Part shown: positions 35,762 to 48,400 of the stretch, piece after piece
Layout of the letters: every line of letters begins with the position of its first letter
Position numbering within the stretch: the first letter of the stretch is position 1
Assembly (NCBI GenBank): GCA_905250075.1
Contig: CAJNOP010000020.1
Span: 1,203,399-1,267,398 of the forward strand
Reading direction: 5' to 3'
From: Rotaria sp. Silwood1
Lineage: Eukaryota; Rotifera; Eurotatoria; Philodinida; Philodinidae
DNA: 64,000 nt
Notes under the pieces: generated by a model
What the model was told of the DNA's origin: nothing
Database searches by the model: none
What the model saw: the letters and a program-made list of their open reading frames with translations, nothing else
Program-made: the position numbers and the translations under genes

Positions 35762-37089
35762 TTAAGTTAATTGTGCATAATAAGCCATTGAAGCAATACC
35801 ACACATATTTCCTTTATCTTTTGCTAAACGAAGATAACCATTTTCACCCCATTTTTGTGCCCAAGAATTTTTTATTATCCAATATGGCATTCGAAGTGTA
35901 CTATCATAACCATAACCAACAACAACCATAGCATGATCCATATCTTGTCGACGAGTTGGACAATTATTTATACTAAGTATACCAGATTTATAAAACATAA
36001 ATAATTTTGAATCTGCATCAAGACCAATAAATAAAGGTCCATATTTAACCAGTGCTTCAGCCATTGTTTTTTCATCACCTTCTGGAATAGCTCCATATTG
36101 AATATTACCAAGATTTATTTGATTAATTCCATTTGTTTTACATGTTTGTTTTGTTCCTACATATGGGTAAGATGAATGTGTAGCTAATTTATTACCTTGT
36201 CCTAATATATAACGAATACTTGGTGGAAAGCTTCCACCACTACAACCCAGGTTACCATTACTTGAACAATCTGTTATTTGTTGTGGACTTAATTCAATAA
36301 CAGTTTTTGAATTTGTTTTTATAGCATAAAGTGATTCTAATATTGAAGCAGTAGCAAATGCATAACAACATCCACATTTAAGTTGATCTTTAACACTACC
36401 AATAACATTTTTATTACGCCAATCAAATGAACTAGTTGATTGAGCATTAATATTATTATTTGAATCGGGAGTAATTAAATTCCAAAGCCAATCAGTAAAG
36501 CCACGTCTATCATTATATTTTTCATGATGTTTTCTATAAATCATATTTCGTTTTAATCGTCGTAGATGATAATGATGTTGATAAAGTTTATTTAAACTAC
36601 GACGAAATGAATCTTCATCTTTATTATCATCATTAAAAATCTGTCGTCGTAAACTAGTTGATATAATAAGACCCTTTTTTAATGAATTAAATTCTTCTAA
36701 TGTCCAATCAGCAAATTCATTTAATTCTAATTGAAATGTACGTAATTTTTCTAGATTTGATTCAAGAACATATTTAAGATGATCTTGAAATATACGAAAA
36801 CGTTGTTTTTCTTCATCTATAACAACAATAAAACATTAAAAAAATGAAATTTATTTATTTTAAACTAACCAAATGATGCATAAGCACGACCATATTTTGA
36901 TTTAAAATAAGACCATATACGACTGACAGTTGAATCATTAAGACTTAGCATTCCCTCTAATTTAAATTTAGCAGCATCAACAAAATTATCAATATAATCT
37001 TGAAGAGATGAACCATCAAATAAACCTTGAGTAGGTTTATAAAGACCGAATAGGCAAATAGCTGAGAATAGAAACCAATATAACTTCAT
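35762..37089 (-). CDS. Cathepsin L-like papain-family cysteine protease with unusual active-site neighbours
   Basis: Exons are 36870-37089 and 35762-36816 with a 53-nt intron, giving 424 residues, longer than a typical cathepsin L (about 330). A signal peptide (WFLFSAICLFGLY) is followed by an I29 inhibitor propeptide with an ERFNIN-like helix (EKQRFRIFQDHLKYVLESN) and LNEFADWT. An extra basic linker of about 80 residues then precedes the mature domain, which starts near SFDWRNKNVIGSVKDQ. The catalytic Cys is kept but its context is QLKCGCCYAF instead of the usual QGxCGSCWAF. The catalytic His (MDHAMVVVGYG) and Asn (IIKNSWAQKWGENGY) are present, so activity is likely. The protein is probably secreted or lysosomal. 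A TTTATAACTACAG acceptor abuts the ATG. The gene converges with SGTA, 231 nt apart. Confidence 0.9.
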
Positions 37090-40086
37090 CTGTAGTTATA
37101 AAAAAAAAGTGAAATGATGAATAATCGAAAAATAACAACATCAATTTATATTTCATGTTGCTGCTAATGGCTGTTATGCCAATACGTACAAGTATATTGG
37201 GATCGATTTTTTTCTGTCTCTTTTTCGCTCTCATGTCTCAATTTCTTGTCAACCAGGTATATTTTTTATGTCCACCTATGACTTGTCAAGTTAATCAAAG
37301 GTTACTCATTCGTTTCCTTCGAGAAAAATACCAAGAAACATAAAAATACTGTCTGATTTTCGTCAACTTATATGAAACCTATCAAATAAAAGAAAAAAAG
37401 AAAAACTAATGGCATCTAACATATGATCGCAGAGGATATATTTAAAATAATTATTCATACTTTATGAAGGTCATAAATAGCTTTGCTGGTAATGATCTTT
37501 ATAATGTAAGTACAGCAATTTTTTATATCCACCATTGAAGAATACCGTTGGCTGACAAATATTGACAATTACATCAGGATATGTACTCTATAGTTTGTTA
37601 GTTTGTCTGTCATTTTGGTTTATGATTTTATATTTTTATGAATTGCAACATGTATTTTCAATAAATAAAATTAAAAAACTAAATAATCATTTGACTTGAA
37701 AAGAATTATTATATATGCATATTACAATTAGATGTGTGTATCATATAATAACGTGTTCAAGAGAAGCATCTTTCAACAAATTTCTAGTTGAAATCCTACG
37801 ACTAATGATAAATAACTCAAGACCATTACGATATTTATAGATCTAGTTTTTTTTATAATAGTTTTTCATGAAATTAGTTAATACCCAAACTTTCAGATGC
37901 ACATTTGATTCTGAACTTATCACTGATATCTTTTTCTTTCATTATTACTAGGCGTGATTGTACATAAGCACCAGAAAACGCTTCTTTTTATCCTTTTAAT
38001 ATGAAACGAAGCTTCACTAATTTAATAAACTAAACATGATTGTGTTCAAAAAATGGATGAAATTGTTATTTTTAAATAATTAGTTACAAGTATATAATTT
38101 TCTGCAAGTATGATTTTATTCATTTGTTCACTTAATAGAATGATGTGTTTATGTCTCGATACACAAACCAACATGATATTATTAAAGTATATAGCAAGTT
38201 AAATCTTTTAGAGTCCTAATAAATATTTTTATTGCTGAGACGTGGTTATAGAATATATTGAACAATAGTTTTATGTTAGAAATTTTCTTTGGTTGTCTTT
38301 ACTAGTGTCACCTTTTTTTCTTATCATTACTACAACATATCGTTAATATCGAAAGTTTACCAATTCTTCTTGTTAGAAACTCTTGTGGTGCAGAACTGCT
38401 AGCAACAGAATCGACTATAATGCAAGATACAAACATGCTTCTTTTTTCAGTTGCGATGTATTGTTGTAAGTATCGTGTTTGATGCCATTTGTTGACTGTT
38501 GATACTGCTTAGCATCGTTATCCTCAATCATATTCACTTTTTAATATTTGAGTTATTATTCTATAGACATTTTCTTTCTCACTTCCATCAGCTATCTATC
38601 CTTCCCTTTCTGCGTTATAGACTGAACAGGAAGACTAAATGTATGAATAGTAAAAAATATATCCCAAAATAGATAAAATAAAAATAAGCTCTCTATGATT
38701 GGGAAGAACAGCTGCATCCTGCTTTACATTTTAATCCCGCAGGCATTGCACTAATAATGTCTTTTATTTATGCTCAATTTATAATTTTGATATACCCATA
38801 CACACAACCTATTGTCATTGCCTTTGCTCTTGAGAGTCAAATTATTATCATGACTTTTAACACAATTACTATCGAACATATTTGGCAAAATTTTAATTTT
38901 GTTAAGAATAGACTAACAATTATACTCCTTGTAAATTTTCTATTGTAGATTCTCACTAATAACAACAGATATATGTAGACCATTTTCATATCGTTCATCT
39001 CTGTTATTGTTTTTCGTTTTCAACGAATAATTATTGATAAAACTGTTAAATTTTCATGTTTAGAATATGACTTATTTAAAATGTTGAATATTTTGTTGGC
39101 AAGATATAATATAAAATACTTCGAATTTTTTATACATTAGCATTTATCTAATAAAGTCTTATTATAAGTCAGTGATATAAACAACAAAGAGTAAGTAAAA
39201 TATTGAAACGCAAATGTACTTTCTATATAAACTAAAATTTTATTCGTGTCATGTATTTACCATTGTCATATGTTCTTCAATGATCATAATTGTACATGAA
39301 ACAAGTAAATTCTTAGAAAAACAAGATTTCTTCTAATTTGAAACAAAAAATTCTTCTTATTCATACTCAATTTTGCTATAGAAGCTTTGATGTAATCTTC
39401 TTTCGATCAAAGATAACTGAATTTGGATGATGATGCCTAGTGGTTCTATCACATCTCTTATAAATATGCTTAAAAATGACATATGAATACTATTCAAAGT
39501 AATCATATTGATTTGATTAAAGTAGAAAAATCATGTATAACTTTTACTACAATAATAAAAATAGCAAGCGTCTTATCCAAGCACTCTATCTTTATTGATG
39601 TTTATTTCAATGTAAAATTACATTATTCACATCATGTTCTCATGTACTTCTATCGATGTGTAATACTAAATATATAAATAAGGTACAAAGTATTAGACTT
39701 AAAATTGTGCAAGAATTCATACTGTAATCGACAAAAAATATATTCAAAATGTGAATACTTGTTCATAATTTAATCTGTTCAATTATTATTTATTTTGTTA
39801 AATAAAAGTTAATAAGACTATTTCAAGAGTCTTTTTAAATATTTTTTAATCTAAGTTTAAGTGAATATCTGATAGTAACGATGATCACTATATCTCAATT
39901 GAAAATACATTCAAAAATGTTATTTAATCGTTTTAAGAATCGTGCAAATGTTCGGTTTTGTTTTCTAAATAAACAATTTTAGCTATGACAAATTTGCCAT
40001 AAGCAATTTTTATTTTCTTTCTTTTTATATCGTTTAGTTAAAAAAAAAAAAAAAAAAGAAAAACAAAACATTTTCATTTTAAAAAT
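37090..40086. other. Intergenic region
   Basis: About 3 kb of AT-rich DNA with short frames only. It includes the cathepsin 5' flank on the left and, on the right, a 14-18-base A run just before the gene at 40087. I see no RNA gene or transposon ends. Confidence 0.5.
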
Positions 40087-41397
40087 ATGCCATCAACATG
40101 CACTATCACCAAATGCAAACATACAACGTATGCTATATGTAATTGTTGCCAACAACATGTATGTCGAATTCATTTGAAAGAACATCAAAATTTACTTAAT
40201 TCTCAATTAAATCCTTTTATTAATCAGATCAATATTCTAGAAAATCGAATTAATACAATAGAAATTGAAAATATAATTGGTATTGCTCGTAAAACACTTG
40301 AACAATGGCGTATAGATTGTTACAAAAAGATTGATAAGTTTGTTGAAGAAAAATGTTATCAACTTACACAATATATGAATATAAAAATTGGAAAACAACG
40401 AGAAAATATTGATCAAATACGAAGGAAATTAACTAAACTTACCTATGAACAAGAAGTAACACATCAATATATTGATAGTTTAAAGTATAAAATTAATACT
40501 CTAGAAAAAGAAATCAATAAAATTGAACAAACATCTTTTGATATTCAAATTCAATCATTTGTTACTAATGATAAATTAATTCGAATTAAAGAATCAAATC
40601 CATATCAATTTGATCTTTCATCACTTTCTTCCGTATCTAAAACAATTCCGTGTTCGAAAAGAAATTGGGCTGCAATAGCAACAAATGAAAAATTTTTATT
40701 AATCTATCAAGAATCATATTTATGTTTAGTAAATCGAGAATTTATAATTATTAAAAAAATTTTATGGTCATTTGGAGAAATTTCGGATATGTTTTGGTCA
40801 TCAGTATTAGAACGATTTATTGTAATTAATGAAAAGAATATTTATCTTATTGATCAAGATCAAATGTCTATTAAAAATATTCAAACAGCAACTAAACATA
40901 GTTGGTGTTGTGGTACATGTTCTGATAAATTTCTATTTCTAGCAACATATAAATGTGGTTCATCTATTGTAGAATTTAATCTATTACCATCAATAAAATT
41001 TGTTAAACAATGGAAACCTCCTGATTCATGCTCAACAGATGAAGGAATTCATGATATGATTTATAATGATGAAAAACTTTTTTTAATTATTGAAAATCAA
41101 TTAGAAAAAACAGTACATGTTGAATTAAGATCTTCAAGAAAATTAGATCGTTTATGGTCTCTTCAACTCGATAGTGCAGATAATCAGAAAGTTCAAATTC
41201 GTTGTTGTATATTTAATTATAATGAATGGATTGTTGTCTATCATGATTTATGTTGTCTTTTACATATAACAAAAGATGGAAAATTGAAAGCATCATCTTC
41301 ATATACACCAGCTCCTCATTTTGCTTCAACATTCGGATCAAATCAATTCGTCGTAGCTACTTCAAATAGTATAAATTTACATGAAATTAAATTATAA
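40087..41397 (+). CDS. Zinc-finger, coiled-coil, propeller-like protein (TRIM/NHL-like architecture)
   Basis: This is an intronless 436-residue frame. The N-terminus has a B-box or AN1-like zinc module: Cys5, Cys10, Cys18, Cys21, Cys26, His29 and His33, ending VCRIHLKEH. Residues about 40-165 are rich in Gln, Lys, Glu and Ile in heptad-like order (YEQEVTHQYIDSLKYKINTL), so probably a coiled coil. Residues about 190-436 consist of repeating short hydrophobic strands (LLIYQESYLCLV, RFIVINEKNIYLID, NEWIVVYHDLCCLLHI) spaced as in a beta-propeller, but without WD or NHL consensus. The zinc module closely resembles that of the gene at 54605-55351, so the two are probably related. There is no RING, so ligase activity is not implied. 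Function is unknown. Confidence 0.8.
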   Translation: MPSTCTITKCKHTTYAICNCCQQHVCRIHLKEHQNLLNSQLNPFINQINILENRINTIEIENIIGIARKTLEQWRIDCYKKIDKFVEEKCYQLTQYMNIKIGKQRENIDQIRRKLTKLTYEQEVTHQYIDSLKYKINTLEKEINKIEQTSFDIQIQSFVTNDKLIRIKESNPYQFDLSSLSSVSKTIPCSKRNWAAIATNEKFLLIYQESYLCLVNREFIIIKKILWSFGEISDMFWSSVLERFIVINEKNIYLIDQDQMSIKNIQTATKHSWCCGTCSDKFLFLATYKCGSSIVEFNLLPSIKFVKQWKPPDSCSTDEGIHDMIYNDEKLFLIIENQLEKTVHVELRSSRKLDRLWSLQLDSADNQKVQIRCCIFNYNEWIVVYHDLCCLLHITKDGKLKASSSYTPAPHFASTFGSNQFVVATSNSINLHEIKL

Positions 41398-44300
41398 AAA
41401 AAACAAGACGTTTATTATTATACGGATATAAGATTTAATTATAGGAACGCATTGATACTTTCTGTTCTGAAACAAACTGTAAAAGAATAACAGATTTACA
41501 TTGTATAGAAAGCGTTTTTTTTTAATTTATTTCTTTTAAACATTATATGCATTCTATTGCAAATTTTTAATAAGTTATGACAGACAATGACTGATGATTT
41601 GCTCGACAAAAGTTAATCTAAACAGATTATTGTTAAAACTCTTGAAAACCGAATTACATTTGTTCATTGCAATAATTTGTATTAACAATAGATAAAGCTT
41701 TGCGTCAGTTGTTTTATTAAATCAGTTACATATTAATTCAGTACGGTATCAAGTATCAAAGACTAAGGATGATAGAGTAAATTCGAACTGTTATCGCAAA
41801 TACTTTTCTTTCCAGCAATTCTATGAAAAACAGATATACAGACGGGAAAGATTTGGATGCAATGGTTTTTTTGATATCAGTAGCATATGGATATGATCCA
41901 TAGGATCTACTGTCATATTAAAAGGATAGTAGAATGAGAAGAATGTATTACTATCCACTTCATTCCTTGAGATTACCAGCAACTCGTATTTGAGCCTTGG
42001 CATTCAATACCAAACAACAATATTATTAGAATGATAGCTGCAACTCAACAAACTATTTGATGATAATTTGAGGTAAAAGAAAATTTGGTGAATATAGTTG
42101 AGTAGAGTTCGTTCATATTGTATTATTCCTAGCTATTCTACTATCTACAAATTGCATTCGAAACGTTACTCATCGCACAATGATTCCGAGTAAGATCAAT
42201 ACATACAACTCTGATCATATTTGACAAATTTCATATTAGTCATACGGTAGTATCTAAAAAAAGTTTTAATTTTTGTACTTATATCCTTTGTGTCAACAAA
42301 GATAACGAAGATCTCACTTGTTGATATGCGCTCGTCTTTGTCGTTGTAACAGTCGGAACAATATCAGTGTCTCGTCTGATTGCTACTAAAATAATCGGTG
42401 CGGTACAATGAAAAATGATATACAGTTTTGTGAAACATTTCTTGTTGTGTAAAGATTATTTCGAGTATCGAGTTAAGAAGAATGATTTAAATCCGTTAAT
42501 GTTGGATAAGACAGAATGAAAAAATTGATTTTCATATGCTTTGTTATTTATCATTGGTAATGATAACGATGACGAACCTAGTTCGAATGAACTTATTGAC
42601 AATATCGACGTTATCTAGGTAGGCCTTGTATGTCAATCTCAAGATTAGAAGGTCATGAGGTGGTTATATTTAAAAACATTTTACAGAAGTAATGTACGGT
42701 TCATCAAATTTGTACTCGTTGCGCTAGACAATAAAGAATACTTGTTGATATATCTTCATGCTAATGATCCTTTATTTCCTTCGCTATTTGAATACATGTC
42801 GTAGAAAAACATTGTAAGAAACTGTAAATATTGTCTTAGACTATCATTTATAGTTGCGCTCACTGAAAGAAGGATCACGAAAAATAAACATTAGCGATAG
42901 ATACTTCAATGAACTTCAATAGTTGTGATTTCAACGAGATCTCATTCGGTGAAATGTATATTGACTCAATAATTTTCAATGATTGAGAATATATACATTC
43001 TTTTACGCATTCTACTTTATTAAGATCTATATATATGTATTAGCAAAGAGAACAAAAATTGATCACAAATAGTTTTAAAGAGAAATTAGAGCAGTATTAT
43101 AATTGATATTTGCTTTTATTTCAGTTGTAATGTTATTCAAAATCGTATCGGAATAAATGTTACTCACACAGATCAGTATGTATTCATTGTGTTGTACGTC
43201 AAAAATTAGAATAGATTTATTGCGTATGTAAAAATAATAGTCTAGTTGTATTTCTATTGTATGTCTTATAAAATTCCTTTTTATATGTAATTCCAAAAAC
43301 CTCACTAATATTTAAATTATTCAATAGTCTCCTATAGGATTAATATTAAAAAATAAATAAAAAAAGCTTCTTAGTTTTTCATTAGGTTTGCACGTTTCAA
43401 AAGTTGTTCTTTGTGTTGACTCATCACTCCGCATATAATTCGTAATCCCATTAGTTTCTTAAAATAAAGCTGAATAGACTTTGTTCTTATAACACAAATT
43501 ATACAACACACGTCATATATATCAGACATGTCATTTGGATTAAAACTAGACTAATTGATGTGAACAAAACACAATGATCATATTTCATTGCTCTCAATAT
43601 TTTCTTAAGCAAGAATTGTTTCTATATTTATATAATCAATCTTATTTGATTAAATTAATAACTGCTAAAAATATTGTTTCATATAACTCATGGATCATTA
43701 GTATAAATGTAAGTCTACTATCTAAGGATAATAACACAAAACATTTCGATTAGAAAAATTTTCTTTTATATATAAAATAGTAAATTATAGACTTGTTGTC
43801 TTTTTCAACACTCGAATACATAACGTACCTAACTGATTATAATGATAATAAGATCGATAATACTTGACAAATACATAGATGTGTCAAACTTCACATTACT
43901 CGATCTATACTATAAGATAGCAGCTGCTTTTATATGAGTGCTCACTAAAATAGAGATTTCATTGAATGCTTCAAGTATTGTTGTTTCACTGTCCGTCATC
44001 ACTTAACTATATTGAATAGACTCAAGTATGTACGATGCATACACACTAACAGACAGTATGCGATAGATATGAACTACATTCGTATAGCTCAAGGCAATCG
44101 ACGACGACTTGCATCAAGCATGAACTCTGAAAGAAACCAATAAGAAGAAATTCTTTCAGTGAAAATATTGTGATTGAGAATAAGTTTTATTCTTATGTGA
44201 AACATAGATATTAGATAAGTAATATGTCGTGTTTAAAAATTAAGACCGTAAAAATTATTTTAAGGCTAAAGAGTTCATAAATAATGTATACCATAATCAA

Positions 44301-46442
44301 ATTCATCATGATCAAATGAAATGATTTTTCTAAAAATATAATATATGTCAATTTAACTATCTGAATTGAAAAATCAAATTTGCATATTGACAGCAAACAT
44401 CAATCATTTTAAAAAATACAAAAAACAAATACTGTAACATTTTTAATTGATTAAAAAAAAATTAAAATATTATTTCGAATATAAATCCTTATGTTATAAG
44501 TCAATAAATAAAAGAAGATATTGTTTATCATAGTTAAGTCTTTCGAAAAATCTATCGACTTGAATTATTGCAACTATGACATCGCATGTGATTTAATAAA
44601 AAAAGTAGGTGAACAAGTTCTGTTATTTCTTCTGAAGGTCATCATGTATTTCTTTTGATTGATAACATTATTAATCTTGAAATTGTCATGGGATTTTTTT
44701 TTATAAATGACTATTATTTGATAGTTGTCAAATCAACATTTTTTATTTTACAGAAAAATACAACAGAATAGAAATAATTGCTTGATTGCTTAAGTTTAAC
44801 TCCGACAGTTAGGTAGTCACTTCACTATCGTGAATAAGAATTGATTAATTGTTTCTATTTTAAAATATTTATATAGTCATTAGTATTGCAAACGAACAAT
44901 AATCATCCGAAACTCATTCATTTTCCATTGATGGTATTTTGACTTATATGATTTCAAGCATAGTGAATATGTAATGATACATCTAATATTACTAAATTGA
45001 ATTTTGATTGCATTAACAATTAAGTTTCACGATTGTTACTTATAAGAAAGTTTTTTCTTCTTCTTTATTGCTTAACAAAAAAAAAAAGAATTTCTATCAC
45101 GTATTAGATATTTTATTTCCCTCTTTAATTCAATTCATTGTAAAACCTCAAGAGTCAAATATTACCTGATTCATCTTAAATAGTCATGATTTATTATGAA
45201 AATCTTAGATCAATACTTAGGTGAATATATTCTTTTATATTTTTTTCTTATTAATCACGGATATCTTATTTTACATTGTTATATTTTATAATGAATGATG
45301 TTGTTCTCTATTTGTTTATCATATTGTTATGCATTTTAGCACTATCATAAGCGTGATGAATGAATTCTCTTTTTCGTTATTTATCCAGCTTCTCATCATC
45401 AAGAGGAAGAAATCTCTTATGTAAGGAACGTGATTTAGAAAACAAAATTTAGTCATTTATTCAAATGAATTAGTACCTAGTTATCATATTTATTGATCGA
45501 TCAATATTATGGATGGGAATTTTCCGAATAAGTTGTCAAATAGTTTTGTTATTTTTGCAAATCAAATATTTTCAATCGAAAGAGAGGAGAAAAAAAGGAT
45601 GAACGACTATCGTATACGTCAACGAAAGAAATAAATGCATATATACGACATTGAAGAACCAAACCGATAATGGATGGTAAAAAAAAAAAGAACAAGGATT
45701 CAGTCTTTGTTCTTTGCCCTCACGCGCATTCCGAATGAATTCAACGCTGATTCTATCTTTTCATATAGATAGTAAAAAAGGAAAAAAAGACAAAATTAGC
45801 TGGGTGTCTCATTTGCATACAAAAAAAACAGCAGTATGATGTTCTATTGCTGTTGACGAGCTGTCTTTGCCGTTTCGATAATCGAATTTTCTTTTAAAGG
45901 AAGCGTACTCATCCTTCTTTTCTACATGTGTGTAGACATATTTCTCCTTAGTCTGTATCTAAGTAGAAAATCCGGATATGTATGCATCTTACTATTCGAT
46001 AAAACGATGCATGAAATACTAACATGGACATTATTTCATATTTATCTTTCGTGGATGTTTTTGATAAAAAGAAGAAAAAAAAAAAGAAAGAAGTAAACAT
46101 ACATCCATATAGACAATTTCATTTAATTAGACTGCTCGACAAGCACATAAGTGTCACTTTTTGTTGCTGCACGCTTGTTCGCTTATATTCCATGATTTAT
46201 TTAATTCATTCGACCAAAAGACAAAAACATGCCCACATAGACAATCATATAAATAAGAACACGAGAACTCTTCATCAACATGAAAAGAAAAGTATTAGTT
46301 TTAAATTAATTTGCTAACATAACTTATGTATTTTATTCAAAAGAAAAGTTCTCTTCATTAATATCGTTATCATTATAGTTGCTTGAAAGAAAAACTATTG
46401 ATATAATATATCTATTAAATTATTTGATATTATTCTTTCGAT

Positions 46443-46473
<31 letters not shown>

Positions 46474-48400
46474 CTTTTTTGCCTGTAAATCTATATATCA
46501 TCATCGATGTCTATAATGATAAACAGAGAATCATTCGAAAACATCTTAAATATAGTCGAACGACAAACTAGATAAAACAAGGTATTCATTTAGTAGAATG
46601 TATGTTAAGAAAGTATTATGTATGCATAATTATATATTGTGTATGCATAATCTTTTCCCTATCTTCAAGAATATTGTCTGTTTTCATTTCATTAGTCCGC
46701 CTGTAGACAACAGTAATATCCTCTTCTACTTCTCTTACAGTCGTTCTATATTGCCGAAAGGGAATTTTGAGTAATGTGAAACATCGTTAATGTCGTACCA
46801 GTTCCTCGTGTATTAAAATGAGCAAAATCAAGAGAGAGAGAAAAAGAAACGGATTTATAACAGCATCATCATCATAGTGTCAGAATAGAGAGCAGCTGCC
46901 TGCCATTTGAACAATTGGCTAAACGGTGGGTGACGATAGAAGTGTCCGGATAAGTAAAAATAACATCTTTTAGCAATAATGACGTGTGTATATATGAATA
47001 TATGTACAAGCAATATGTCCAAATAGATATAAACACAATCATCGAATGAGAAACATAGAGAAGTCATATAAATGGATGAATGGCATCAGCCATCAGCTCT
47101 TTTTCTACTGTTATTCAACTTGATAATGCCGACTCATATCGATTAGTGTATAGATACATTAGTAGAAGAACAGTAATACATTAGCGTATACCCATTACCT
47201 GTTCTCTGGTAAACTCTTCTTTTACAAATTGTACCTAATTGATATTCCAGCTATCTTTGTCAATGCATATGTTGAACTTTTATCTAACTACACACGAAAC
47301 AAAATAAAAGCCCATTACACTTAGTGAAAGAGTAGTGTAAGCGCGTCAAACAAAAAAGAAACAAATTTTCTCATAATATATTACCTTTCATCACTTTGTA
47401 CGTAAACATCATCGAATTACATATAGGTGGTATATTATTCTTTTTTTTATAAAAATACTATGATAAAAATTACAACGACCAAAAATTTTATTTTATTTTT
47501 TTTTGTTTTGTTTCATCAGATGTTTGTCGATAAAGTCTATTTACTATAGTAGTACGATAAGAATGTGTTAGAGAGAAAAATTTTCAGTCATCATGGTATT
47601 ATATCAAAGTGAGCAATGAAAAATAAAAACTATTTATTCACTCAACCATTTTATTTCATGATGAGAACTGACTGCCCATACATTTATAGAAACCGTAAAA
47701 ATCTAATTATTCCCTTTTTTTTTCTTTTATGTTTTTCTGTTCGTTTGTTTGCAACAAATGATCAATATAGATCTACTCTATCCAGATGTCATTTGTCGAT
47801 TGATTATTTCATATACATATATCGATAGATATAGATATATATATATGAAGTATTTATATCAGGTATATGTCAAAATGCGAGCTTATCCGATAAGAGTCTA
47901 GTAGCAACAATATTCAAATTTCTGTTTTGTATTGTAACATAGTCAACGAGCCAGTTTGTTTTCTTTCTCTTGTGGCTCTTTTTCTTCTGGCACTTTTTCT
48001 TTCAACCCTACGATCGCTACTATGCCGTTTTCATCTTAACAGTATGACTATTGGGATCATAGCGTTCGGCTTACTAATGGAATTGGAATCGGCGCTCTAT
48101 CTGGCGCTGGAGATCATAGTGCTAGTGCACATCTTGTATTTTTGACGAGCGAAGGAGACATTTTCTTTTTCTCCCACACACTCTCATCAGATTAGGGATT
48201 TTTAGACCAGTCATCATTACTTGTCTGTTGACAATTACCTTGAAGTCTGACTTAATAAATAATATATAATCAATAAAAAACAGTTTTAGTTATTTCTATT
48301 TTGTTATAGAATATAATCGTCTCTTTATTTCACTATAGTTATCTATGTCTACAGAAACAACATAACTATTTAACATATTATTATCTATTATTAAATTCAA
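41398..48400. other. Large intergenic region upstream of the GPCR
   Basis: Seven kilobases with no supported gene. The longest open frames are under 100 codons, A/T-rich and scattered over both strands. Scattered simple repeats occur. A frame at 47927-48145 is hydrophobic and relatively GC-rich but shows no splice partner. The region may hold promoter and enhancer sequence for the GPCR, as neural receptor genes often have long upstream regions. I cannot identify individual sites. Confidence 0.5.
46446..46466. repeat. TA microsatellite
   Basis: A pure run of about ten TA units in otherwise AT-rich intergenic DNA. Confidence 0.8.

Noticed and set aside
47927-48145. Hydrophobic 72-codon frame upstream of the GPCR
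   Set aside because: It has no splice sites linking it to the receptor and no recognisable motif; the hydrophobicity follows from T-rich sequence.
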